Positions 40,201 through 51,700 of a DNA stretch of 64,000 nucleotides are shown one piece after another (the first letter of the stretch is position 1; every line of letters begins with the position of its first letter). This DNA is from Rhinolophus ferrumequinum (Eukaryota > Chordata > Mammalia > Chiroptera > Rhinolophidae). The position numbers were made by a program, and so were the translations under genes. The stretch covers positions 39,954,714 through 40,018,713 of the forward strand of contig NC_046301.1 in NCBI RefSeq assembly GCF_004115265.2. Direction: 5' to 3'. The notes under the pieces are model-generated. The model saw nothing but the letters and a program-made list of their open reading frames with translations. It made no database searches and was not told the DNA's origin.

Positions 40201-41690
40201 CAGGAAGAGGCTGGGAGTATCCAGGACGGCGTTCAGCTGGGGTGAGCAAAGGAGTGAGTGGCAAAAGCTGATGAGGACAGGGCTAGGAGCGTAGGGGTGA
40301 AGTTTATCCTGAGAGCACTGAGAAGCCATTCAGATGTGTGCGATAAGGTGTGGAGGAGGTCAGAGGATCAGATTTGGATTCCAAGAAGATCCTTCCCACT
40401 GCTGTGTAGAGAATAGGAGGGGAGAGGGCTGAGTGGCAGCCCAGGAAGGGGGCTGGGCAGCTGTCCAGGAGAGAGGTGGAGGTGACCTGCCCAGAGCAGA
40501 TCAGCTAACTGAATTAAGGGTTGTTTGAGGGAAAAACCCACCAAGCTTGGCATCATGCCCTCTGTGACCTCAAACAGAAAGCCATCAGCTTGCTCAAGGG
40601 CCTCGCAAGTTGCTGGCAGGTCTACCCATCACACTCCAGTGTTGGTTTCCCCAGATCAATTCCTGGTCCCTCAAGCCCAGAGAGAGAGTTTGCAAGGCCT
40701 GTGCTTGTGTTCTTCCGGGCTGGACTCCGGTCTGGGGTAAGAGTGGCAAAGTATCTCCATTAAACCCTCGAGTGCTGCTGCTACCGCTGGGGGCCTCTGC
40801 TGGGCCTGGCCCCAGGAGAGCTGGGTGGCCGTGACTAATTCCCCAGCATGTGGTGTGACTCAGCACTGGCCCTCTGACTGACCATAGCTCAGGACACGTG
40901 GCCACCCCTCCACTAGCCCTGGTGCTTTGAGCTGCCTGGACCTTGGTTAGGCTGACACTGGCCTCTCCTGGACTCTGGAGTAGGGCTCTCCAGCCTCTGT
41001 GAAGTGTTCCCTCTCCTGGCCTCTGGCCTCTGTGTTCTCTCTCCTGGCCTGTGGAGTGTGGCCCTCCAGCTGGAGGGGGGAATGTGGCCTGGGAAGCAGG
41101 GAACTCGAGCCTACCAAATCTTTTCTCGTGAGAGGTTTGTGAACACTGCACTCTAGACTAAAGAGGTAAGGTGGAGTGAATGCCCACAAGAGCTGAACCT
41201 GGTTTTCTGGAAGTTCCAGTCCCTTTGATCAAGGAATGAGTCTATTTCTAGGTAGGGGAGGGCTTCTCTGGTGGTCCAGCCAGTCACTGTGGAGGTTCCC
41301 AAAGCTGTAAGTATCCTTTCCCCCATTGATTTGGCTGACATTTGTCATGGTCACCTGACCACTAAAAAACCACCAAAAGCTCTCTGGAATGAAGCAGGTG
41401 ACTCAGGGACTACAGACAAACCTGGCTTTGCAAACTGAGCTGGTTTGGGCCTCAGTTTCCCTGTTTGTAAAATGGAAATTACATTGTTGTGGGGACAAAA
41501 CAGCTTTATACCTACCAACATTTGTCTTCACTTTGTATTAGGCATCTCCCATGTGCCACCTCCTACATCCTACATATTAATTGAACCGATATTTGGATTC
41601 CCACAGAGTGAGCCCTTGGAACATCAGCTGTGAAAGAGGCAGACCAGGTACTTGCCCTCTGGGACTCATAGCCTTTGCAGAGATCAGCAC
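40200..41690. other. Spacer upstream of DNMT1, no gene seen
   Basis: GC-moderate, mostly unique. A minus-strand frame of 185 codons (40594-41151) has no recognisable domain, so I do not call it. Any oocyte-specific DNMT1 first exon would be expected in the spacer upstream of exon 1, but I cannot identify one. Confidence 0.35.
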
Positions 41691-41912
41691 TCTTAAGGCT
41701 CACGGGCTAAATATGGCCCGCTCTCTGTTTTTGGTAAATAAAGTTTTATTGGAACACAGCCATACCTATTCTACAGCTGTTTTGTCTACAGCTGTTTTCA
41801 AGCTGTAATGGCAGTGTTGAGTAGCAGCAACAGAGACATAGGGCCCACAAAACCTGAAATATTTACTCCCTGATCCTTTACAGAAAAATGTGCTGATCTC
41901 TGCTCAGTTCTA
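41690..41912 (+). mobile_element. hAT-type MER element
   Basis: Same family: TTTTATTGGAACACAGCCAT, AACCTGAAATATTTACTCCC, TTTACAGAAAAATGTGCTGA. Confidence 0.7.
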
Positions 41913-41914
41913 GT

Positions 41915-42470
41915 AGAACAGACAGACTACAATATAGAGGTAAATAAGAGAATCTCAGACAGTGGTAAATGCTACAAAGGAACAAGGTAATAGGATACAA
42001 TGACGGGGGCTTCCAGGTGGTCAGGGAAAGCTTCTGGGTAACAGCAAACTTTGAGCTGTGTGAATCTCCCGGAAGAGGGGCTGGTCAGAAGTAGCAGAAA
42101 AAGCAAAGGTCCTGGGGCATGGAAGAGCTTGAAAGACTAAAAGTGGGTCAAAAAAGCTAGAGCACAGTGAGGGGGAATGAGACGCATCCAGGCAGGGCCC
42201 TGTAAATGGAGTAAAATGCTTAGATGTTTAGTTCAAGGGCAATGGGAAGTTTTAGTGCGGAAGAGGAAAATGGCATGTTCTGATTTTTTGTTTTCTTTTC
42301 CCTTTCCTTTCTCTTTCTCTCTTCCTCCCTCCCTCCTTCCCTTCCTTCCTTTCTTCTCTCTGGATGCAGTGGTCTGGGCGGTTAGAGAGGAGGCTGCTAG
42401 AATAGTCCAGGTGAGTGATGATGGCAGTCTGGGTTGGAATGGTGGCAGAGTGGATAAGCAGAAAGTCCTG
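41915..42470 (+). repeat. Old interspersed repeat, same unnamed family
   Basis: TAAGAGAATCTCAGACAGTG, AAAGCAAAGGTCCTGGGGCA and TAGTCCAGGTGAGTGATGAT in family order, with a pyrimidine tract inside. Further partial copies lie near 9.55-9.95, 15.1-15.45, 39.45-39.72 and 40.2-40.45 kb. Confidence 0.55.
42287..42361. repeat. Pyrimidine-rich (CT) tract
   Basis: About 75 nt almost free of purines on the plus strand. Confidence 0.9.
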
Positions 42471-42599
42471 GGTTGTATTTCGGAAGAACCAGTGGAGATT
42501 CCTCATGTTTTGCATGTGAGGAGAGGAGAGGAATTAGAGATGGTACCTGGCTTTTTCGTCCTGAGCAATTTGAGAGCAGATCCAGCTGTGCTGGAAGGC

Positions 42600-42730
42600 C
42601 TGTTTTGGCACCAACTTGCTGGGGGCCCTTGGGCAAATCTTTATGTCCCTGAGCCCTTGCTCCACCTGTAAAATGGGTCTATCATCCCTTGGCAAAGGGG
42701 TTATAAAGATAATTCACCTGCTGGAGAACC
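42600..42730 (+). repeat. MIR-type SINE fragment
   Basis: CCTTGGGCAAATCTTTATGT and CACCTGTAAAATGGGTCTAT. Confidence 0.65.
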
Positions 42731-43494
42731 TCCAATAAACACAATGCTCTCCCATGAGCTGAAGCCTCTGAACAGCAGGTCTGCCCCTCTGTCTCTCCAC
42801 CCTCCACTGTCCTATGAGCACCCCTTTTCCTAAGGTGGGTTAGGGGCCCACATGCTGGCTTCTGACAGGTCTATGGGACTGGAGTCAGACTATCTTCTAT
42901 CTGCCACCCCTTTTCTGCCACCATAGCCCTCAGTCCAGTTCCTCCAATGCTGTCTTTGGCTTCCTGGGGCCTTGACAGCTCACCCACCTGGAGTCACTGT
43001 TTTGCATTCAGGCTCTGGAGCTAAAGACACCTGGATTAATGGTCCCTGCTGCTTCTGAGTCTGTGATCTTGGGTAAGAAGTCTCTGAGTAAGGCTCCTTT
43101 GTAACAAATATTCTAGGCCACAGGAAATGGGGATATCTCCCTTCATGCTTGTTAAGGATTAAATTAAGTAATTCCTCTAAAGAGCCTGGTAAGTACATAA
43201 GTGCTGATTAAATATTAAATTAATAGCTATTAACTTTAATCCTATTAATATTTCAGTCCTTCTGGATCTTGCAATGTGTATGTAACCCATAGCAACCAGA
43301 GGGTCTGAGGTCCAATTCTGGCCAGGCCAACCCCTCCCCACCAGCTACTGGGGAACCGAGTTTATACAGGTGTTTACAAACACATTCACTTGTAAATTTC
43401 ATAATATAAAAATGTAAAAATATACCATAAATTGTAACTATGTTCTGGTTTTTTTGTTTTTGTGACAAACTCTTTTTTTTCTTTTTCTAAACTC

Positions 43495-45150
43495 AGCTCT
43501 ACCTTGTTAATGGTTTATTTTTTATTGTGGTAAAGAATACCCAGCATTTACCATCTTAGCCATTTTGAGGTGGACACGAACAGTAGTGTTAACTACATGT
43601 ACTTTGTTGTGCAACAGATCTCTGGCAACTTTTCATCCTGTAAAACTGAAACTCTATTTCAATTAAACAACTTCCCTTTCCCCACTTTTCTCCCCTTCCG
43701 CTAGCCCAATAACCACCATCGTTCTTTCTAAGAGACTGACTACCTTAGCTACCTCAGAGAAGTGGAATCATGAAATACTTGTACTTTTGTGACTGGCTTA
43801 TTTCATTTACCATAATGACCTCATGGTTCACTAGGTTGTTGCAAAGGTAGGATTTCCTTTTTTTTTTTTAAAGATGTTTATTTATTTATTTATTTTTATC
43901 GGGGAACCGTCATGTGTTTTTCCCAGGACTCATCAGCTCCATCAAGTTGTTGTCCTTTCGATCTTAGTTGTGGAGGGCACAGCTCCAGGTCCAGTCGCCG
44001 TTGTTAGTTGCAGGGGGCGCAGCCCACCATCCCTTGCGGGAGTTGAATTGGCAACCTTATGGTTGAGAGTCCGTGCTCCAACCAACTGAGCCATCTGGCC
44101 ACCCTGGAGCTCAGCGGCAGCTCATTGACTTCATTCTGGTTGCAGAGGGCACAGCTTGCTGGTCCATGTGGGAATGGAACTGGCAGGCTTGTTGCCCAGA
44201 GCTCATGCTCTAACGAACTGAGCCACCCGTCCGCCCCAGGATTTCCTTTTTTTAAGGCTGACTAATATTCCATTGTGCATTTGCCACATTTTCTTTACTC
44301 ATCCATCAAAGGACATTTGGGTTGCTTTCACCTGTTGGCTATTACAAGTAATGCTTCAATGAAACTGGGTGCGCAAACATTTCTTTGAGATCCTGTTTTC
44401 AACTCTTCTGACTGTATACCCAGAAGTGGGATTGCTGGATCATATGGTAGTTCTATTTTTATTTTTTTGAGGAACCTCCACACTTTTCTAAAACAGCTGC
44501 AACATTTTACATCGCTACCAACAGTGCACATGGGTTGCAATCTTCACATCTCTGCCAAACTTCGTATTGTTTTTGGGCTAATGGCCATCCTAATGGATGT
44601 GAGATGATAGCTCATTGTGGTTTTGATTTGCATTTCACTGATGTTCAGCATATTTCCATATGCTTGTTGGCCATTTGTGTATCTTTGGGGAAACTTGTAT
44701 TCAAATCCTTTGCCCATTTTTTAATCGGGTTATCTGAATAGTAGGTCTTTATATATTCTGGATGTTAACTCCTTATCGCTTATATGGCTTGCAAATATTT
44801 TTTCCCACCATATTGGTTGCCTTTCCACTTTATCGATTGATTCCTTTGTTGTGCATAAGTTAAGTTTGATGTATTCTCATTTATCTATCTTAGCCTTTGT
44901 TGTGCTTTTGGTGTTATATCCAAGAAGTCATTGCCAAGTCCAATGTTGTGAAGCTTACCCCCACGTTTTCTTCTAGTTCTATAATTTTGGGCCTTATGTT
45001 TAGGTCTTTAATCCATCTTGAGTTAATTTTTATATATGATGTAAGAAAAGGGTCCAACTTCTTTTTTTTTTCGCATGTGGATATCCAGTTTTCCCAACAC
45101 TATCTGAAGACTATATCCTTTCCCCAATTTCTAGTGTTTTTATAAAAACA
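43495..45150 (-). mobile_element. L1 3'-part fragment interrupted by a SINE
   Basis: Antisense L1 reads from GTTTATTTTTTATTGTGGTA through GATTGCTGGATCATATGGTA to TTTCCCAACACTATCTGAAG; a SINE sits at 43867-44237 within it. Confidence 0.8.
43867..44237 (-). mobile_element. Dimeric tRNA-derived SINE inserted into an L1 fragment
   Basis: Two head regions (CCAACCAACTGAGCCATC near 44090; CTAACGAACTGAGCCACC near 44225) in minus orientation. Duplicated target AGGATTTCCTTTTTTT flanks it (from 43849 and from 44238). The L1 reads on across the insertion. Confidence 0.88.
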
Positions 45151-45509
45151 CAGGCTGTGGAAGTGGCCTGGGCATCCCTACACTGAGGTTCTTGGTGCTA
45201 GCTGTATATTTTGTGCATCCTGAAATTTTTCTGGAGTAGGAGCTATTAGCCTCTTTTTACAGATGAGGAAACTGAGGCTGGGTCCAAATGACCTGCCCAA
45301 GGTCGTTATAATGAGCAAATGGGTGGAGGTGGGCTTGGCACTGAGAACTTGAACTCAAGAGCTCACAGGCGTAAACCACCTGGGAGATGTTCCCTGTTTT
45401 ATCCCCAGCATGCTAAAAGAAAGAATGAATGACTGTTTCAGGCAAGGCTCCCAGCAACCGGTGGAGCTTGGGTAAGCCCACTGCTCTGCATGGGGGTGTA
45501 CGCCCGCTT

Positions 45510-45521
45510 TGCGCATGCACA
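45510..45521. promoter_or_regulatory. NRF1-like site upstream of DNMT1
   Basis: TGCGCATGCACA matches YGCGCAYGCGCR at all but one position. Confidence 0.4.
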
Positions 45522-45646
45522 CCCCCGGCGTATGGCCAGCTCTACTCCTTTTAGTACGGGCTCTCTCAGTATGGTACGTCCCGCCTTCCCCCATAAACGG
45601 GACAGGATGGTACGGCCCACCTCTGCTCACCGCCCCTCCCCATCGG

Positions 45647-45660
45647 TTTCCGCGCGAAAA
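45647..45660. promoter_or_regulatory. E2F-type site, 46 bp upstream of the DNMT1 ATG
   Basis: TTTCCGCGCGAAAA is a near-palindromic E2F motif. DNMT1 transcription is known to follow the Rb/E2F pathway in S phase; use of this copy is inferred from position. Confidence 0.65.
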
Positions 45661-45705
45661 GCCAGAGCTGCCTGTGCTGCCGACGCCTCTGCTGCAGCTT
45701 CGGAG

Positions 45706-45785
45706 ATGCCTGCCCGTACAGCCCCGGCCCGGGTGCCCACGCTGGCCTCCCGGGCCATCTCACTGCCCGACGATGTCCGCAGGCG
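45706..45785 (+). CDS. DNMT1: DNMT1 exon 1 (somatic, coding part)
   Basis: The 80 nt encode [20 protein letters not shown] then PDDVR plus two bases. The donor is CG|GTAGGT; reading on would give a stop at once. Human has AVPAISL where this has ASRAISL. The ATG context is TTCGGAGATGC. Confidence 0.95.
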
Positions 45786-48700
45786 GTAGGTGCCGCAGGG
45801 GACGGTGAACTCGGTGGAGTGGCATGGTGTTGAGGGTGGGGGGGTTGTTTCCCCTCTGGGTAGCCCTTGGCGGCCGCTGACAGACGGGCGCGCATGCGTG
45901 CAATGGTACGGTGGCAGTTGGCGCGGGCGGGATGGGACTTCCGGTCGCGCGCCCCGGGCCGTTTGGCGCCAAAATGGGCCCAAGCCCCTCACAGCTCCTT
46001 CATGACTAGAAACTTGGGGTCTTCTCTTCTCTCAAAGTAGAGCAAGTTCATAGTTCGTTTCAGGGATCCCTTTCCCAGAACAGCTGCGGGCCCGGCTCCT
46101 GCCGCCAGCCTGGTCGCACAGGAAGTGGGCAGCCCGTTGCCTTAGGACACCTCTCGGCCTGGCACTTCGGCCTCCACTTCCGGTGCCCGGCTCGCTGAGG
46201 GGCCTGATTCACAGGGGTGTTTCGGGAGACCCCCTTGGCGTCCCTGTGCCAACATCCCGATGGCGGCAACCAGAGATGAATGTCGCCAGTCAGGGCCCAG
46301 GCACTGCCGGTTCAGGTTTGCGAGCCCTGTCTTCCTTGGGGGGCTCCTTCCGTCATCAATGCTGGGGAAGTCACATTCTGGAAGAAACCTACCATGCAGC
46401 GAGGCCGAGAGCTCGGGCAGTGTGAAGGCTGAATGGGCTTTGCTAGTAAATGTGTGCCTTTGATTGAGGCTTGGGCATCAATCAAGGAAGCCTTGCTAGG
46501 AAGAATTGGCTGCAGTTTCCAGCATGTGTGTCTATGGCAGAGTGAGGTGTGGTGGCTAGTATTGGGGACCCGCTATAGCAATTCTGTGTGCACGGGTGGG
46601 TGGCAAGATCATTGGGCCCCCGCTTCTTGTTCGTGAAGGGCACCAATTTCACTCCTGAAAACCTGAACAGGAGTCACAGGACCCTTGACCTGGCCTGAAC
46701 ACTTCCAATCAGAAGTGACCCTGACTTTGCCATTTTCCTGTGCTTGTTTCCTATGGTTGTGCCAGGCCAGTTCTGATTTGGGCCTCTGGGGGTGGAGAGT
46801 GTGTTTTGGGGGTACTTCGGTCTCCTTATCAGGTGTTTAAGATTCCAGCCACTTTTAAGCAGTTGAAGGGGGTGTGTTTTTGAAGAATCTAACTCTGTTG
46901 CCCCAAGATATAACTTGACTTAAAATGGAATTATGAAAGTCTCTGGTTTCAGGGTGTTAGACCCAATACAGAGACATTGGGGCCCAGCCTTCTTTACTCT
47001 GATGGTGAGAACTCTACCTCCACTGGCTTGTTTATGATTTGGGGCAAGTGTCATAAGCAAGCTGTAGACTAGGATTATTAACATGCATTATAAAGTGGTA
47101 TTGGAGTAAATGAGAATATGTCTGAAACATAAAGACCCAAATATTAGCATCGTATTGGCTAATCTACCTTGCTTTTTTCAGTCTTGCTAATCAATCACTA
47201 ATTGTATAAAATACTTTTCATTTAATCCTCAAGAATTCTTAAGAGGGTGCCGCAGGAGTTCACCTGGAAGGAGCAAGAATTCCTGCTGAGGTCCACTTCT
47301 TGCCAGAACCTTTCCCTTCAGCTAGGGGTTTCAGACAGGCCACTGACTCAGGGGTTTTATTGGGCCAGACCAAGTGATTTGTTTGGTTGAATTTGAATGT
47401 TAGGTGAGTGTTAACAATTCGCCAGTTACTCTAGGTTCCATATTTGTTTGAATTCGAATTGCCTACCGTAGGTATAGAGTTTTGGATTTCTGCCTGAGAC
47501 CAAGTGGTAGACATTGAAATTGTCAGCTTATGAGACCCTCTTAACAGCTTTTCTTACATTTTGAATTTCAGTGTACAAAGTATACACATAAGCATGGCAT
47601 TCAACACTCCCTTAAACTTAGATTTGTAAATGGAGATGTAATTCTTGGTTTACAAAAATTGGAAACGTGTAATCTATAATGTAGCAGATACTTAAGTCCA
47701 TTAGAATACTCTAGGAACAAAATTTAGGCCTGGTCCTTAGGCATATCTATCACACTTCTGCTAACTTGTGTTTATGTGACATCTTCTTTTAAAACTCATG
47801 TGTAGTTCCACTAGCTATATATAATGATACTAGAAAGTATTTTCTGTTTTTTTATTGGGTGCAGCTCAGCTCCAAATCTAGTCGCCGTTTTCAATCTTAG
47901 TTGCAGAGGGCGCAGCCCACCATCCCATGTGAGAATTGAACTGGCAACCTTGTTGTTGAGAGCTTGCGCTCTAACCAACTGAGCCATCCGGCCGCCCACT
48001 AGAATATTTTCAATATTTGGGTTTTTAAGTCTTTAACTTCTTTTTGGAAGTAGCATTATTTTCCCTAAGTCTTTTGAAAAGTGTGCCTTTCAGGATAAGC
48101 CGTATTTTCTACTTGATTTTTCTTTCTCTGCCCAAACCGCCATCATTTGTACAGCAAGAGTGGTAGTGTCCCACTTTTCTTCCTGTTACCACTCAGGTCT
48201 GTTTTCTATAAGTGGAAACTGTGATCCTCTTACAACTTAAGTCGGTTTCAATGGTTTTCCTGCCCCCAACACTGCCTGGGTACAGTTGGCCTGAAATCCA
48301 GAAGCCCTATCCACTTGACTGAGTCCTCTTATGCTATTCTCACAATCTATGCAGGCCTTCTTTTAGGTTCTCAGGACCTGAGACCATGTAGAGTGACCAG
48401 TGTAAGGCTGTTCCACCTACCCTCTCCCCAAGGGGGTTTCTGTCCCTTCGTCCTTAAGCTTTCACTCAGAAAGACAGCCCCCTTCCCCCACATTGAGAAG
48501 GGTGTTGAATTCAGTTAGTGCCTCCTGCATGTTGCCTTGCACTCCTGGGGTTGATGATTTGTTGTCCGAGCATGTTTCTCTCATTCATTGTATCCACGGC
48601 TTGGTGTATAGTAGACTCTCAAATGTTTGCATGCCAGACTTTCTCCTTTGATGAAGCCTGGGTTTACACACTGATTCTAGCAACCTCCTTTGCGCAACTA

Positions 48701-51700
48701 ATGAGTTTTTGTAATTATGGCAGCTTTCTTATCTGCTAGTCATTCTATGATTATATTAAGATGGATCTTGAATTTCTTAACTAGTTTCATGGCTCCTACT
48801 GAATAGATACTGAATAGGGCAAAACTGACTTACCTTTTCTAGTTCTCTCCTGCAGTGGGATTCTAGAGGTGCAGACCATTGGGATTCAGAGCCCACCTGC
48901 CACTTGCCAGCTGTTTGGCTAAGTTGTCTAACATCTTGGTGCTTTATCTGTAAAATTGGATGAAGGTGCCCATTCCACCAAAGCGTTATGAAGACTACCT
49001 GAGCTGATCGGTGTAAATATGGTAGAGCAGCACCTGCACAGAAACCTATGTGGTCGGCTGGATATTTCACTTCCATAAGGGAAGCATAGTTTTAAGTACT
49101 GGCACGCAGATCTTATCCTGAGGCAGGTATTAATGTAGCCTTGTATCTCGTGTTGAGATGAGGTATATGCTGGCTGATTCCAGCCTTCCTCTTTGCCTGG
49201 CTTCTTGTAGGACGTACTCTTTCTGCTGCCACCTTAGCTTCTGTGCCAGCTGTGCACTCCTACTCTTGATTAGGCATTCCTCTCTGAAGGGTTGAGGTGG
49301 CTTTCTATCTTCTTTCAACTCTCAGTATCTTGTTTCTTAATTCTTTAGATCCTTGGCTTTTGTGATGCTCTACTACCATGGAGCTTCTTTCTTCCTTGTT
49401 CCCCCCCCCCACTCCATCCCCTTTCTTTTATTCTTTGACCCTTATCTCTTCTAGTTATGGGACTTCTATTTTCAGCAATTGGGTTGCCCACTGCAGATAG
49501 AAACCTCCAGTTATTTTTTCTTTTAAAAAGATTTTATTAAAACATAGCTAACATACAATATTATGTTAGTTTCAGGGGTACACCGTAGTTATTCAACATT
49601 TATATACCTGAAGAAATGATCACCATAAGCCTAGTAACCATCTGACACTGCACAATGTTATTATAATATTAATGACTATATTCCCTGTGCTGTACATTAT
49701 ATCCCCATGACTTATTTATTTTATAACCGGAAATCTGAACCTCTTATTCCCCTTCACCTTTGCCCCCCTTTTAAAAAACTTTTCAATTACGGTTGACGTT
49801 CAATATTATTTTATATTAGTGTCAAGTGTACAGCATAGTAGTTAGACATCTATATACTTTGTGAAGTGATCCCACTGACTAGTACCTACCTGGCGTTATA
49901 TAGATATTACAATATTATTGACTATATCATCTATCCTGTACTTGACATCCCCGTGACTATTTTGTAACTACCAATTGTGTTTCTTAATCTCTTCACCTTT
50001 TTTTCACCCAGTCCCCCAATCCCCGTTCTGTCAACCATCAATTTGTTCCCTGTATCTGTGAATCTGTTTCTGTCTCGTTTATTTTGTTCTTTAGAGTCCA
50101 CATCTAAGTGAGATCATAGTGATAATTTGTCTTTCTCTGTCTGACTTATTTCACTGAGCATAATACCTTCCAGTTCCATCAATGTTGTCGCATAGATACC
50201 TCCAGTTTTAACGTCTCTCTGGAGAGCCAGTTCTGATTTCTAACTGCCGAATAGCCATCTGGACAGCTGCTGTTCACTGAAACATCACTCCTAAAACTCA
50301 TGGCCTGGTTATTCTCCTTTCTTCCACCAAAAAGTTCTGAATTTCTAATACTGGACTCATTTTTAATTGCTGCCATAACAAATTACTACAATTTTAGTGG
50401 CTTAAATAAAACCACATAAATTTATTATCTTATAGTTCTGTAGTCAGAAATTTGGTATGGGTCTTACTGGATTAAAATCAAAGTGTCAGCAGGCTGTATT
50501 CCTTTCTGGAGGCCTTAGGGGAGACCCTGCCGCCTACTCTTTCGGGTTGTTGGCTGCACTCAGTTCCTTGTGGTAAGACTGAGGTCCCTCTTTTGCTGGC
50601 TGTAAGCTGAGGGCCTTTCCCAGCTCCTGGACGTGATGTATACAGTTGATCCTTAAACAAGGTGGGAGTTAGGGGCGCTAACCCCTGCACTGTCGAAATT
50701 CAGGTGTAACTTTTGACTCCCCCAAAGTTAAGCGCTGATAGCCTACTGTTGACTGGAAGCTATATGGATAACAGTCGATTGACGCATATTTTGTATGTTA
50801 TGTACTGTATTATGAGAAAGTCAACTAGAGAAAAGAAAATGTTACTAAGAAAATCATAAGGAAGAGAAAATATATTTACAGTACTTATTGAAAACAATCC
50901 ACGTGTAAGTGGACCCACGTAGTTGAAACCCACGTCGTTCAGGGGTCAGCTCTACTACCACGCTATGTGCAGTCTGCTGAATGTCTTTTCTACAGAAAAA
51001 CCTTTCCTGACCACCCAAGTTGGGAAGTACCCGCCTGGCAATGCCTGTGTCCAGTCACCCAGCGCATTGCCTGGAACAAGGCCTGGCATGCAGTAGGTAC
51101 CCACAGATGTGAGTGGCGAGCGAAGCTAGAAGCAGGTCCAGCAGCCACTGTCCAGCAAAGCCCGCCACTCACATTCCTGACTTTGCTGCTAAGGCCTGCC
51201 CTCTGGAAAAGCTCTGGTCCTGCCCTTCGGGCAAGTGATAACTGAGTACCTAGGCTGTGTGGGTGCTGGGGGGGAGGATCCACTCCCTGCCCGCTGTGCT
51301 CCCCTCCACTGACACTCACCTGACTGGTTAGACCTGTTCTCACCCCGCAGTCAGCCCCCAGGCTAGGAACAGCCTCTCCACTCACTTCCCTTTCCTCGGT
51401 GCTTTCTATTCTCGTTCCTTTATTTTTTCCTCCCTTCTCCAAAAGAGGCAAGACACTAATCTTCAATAATGAAGCCAGAGCATGATTTTTCCAGCCAAAC
51501 TCATAACAGTTCTGCACTTCTGAATGATCAGGTGCAAACATTCCAAAGAAAAAAATAAAATAAATAAAAAACAAAACAAACAAACAAACAGACAAAAAAA
51601 CATTCCAAAGGATAAGCCCTTGGGTGAGGCGCCGGCCAACTCTTCTAGCTCCTCCATCTTCCCTGCCACCCAGATGCCTTTTTTCCCCCATCTCATACAT

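Larger units (their letters stand above)
45480..46290. promoter_or_regulatory. DNMT1 CpG island / somatic promoter
   Basis: CpG-dense region covering exon 1 and about 500 bp of intron 1, with a GC box (CCGCCCCTCC near 45630), ETS-type CTTCCGG sites near 45937 and 46178, two E2F palindromes and two NRF1-like sites. No TATA box. Flanking DNA is CpG-poor. Confidence 0.85.

Noticed and set aside
40594-41151. 185-codon minus-strand open frame
   Set aside because: Low-complexity composition, no recognisable motif and no gene expected here from synteny.
30000-45000. An oocyte-type DNMT1 first exon upstream of the somatic promoter
   Set aside because: Expected from mouse biology, but these exons are non-coding and poorly conserved; I could not identify one.
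50990-51700. 236-codon minus-strand open frame
   Set aside because: It crosses the A-rich retroposed insertion and DNMT1 intron sequence; no domain recognised.
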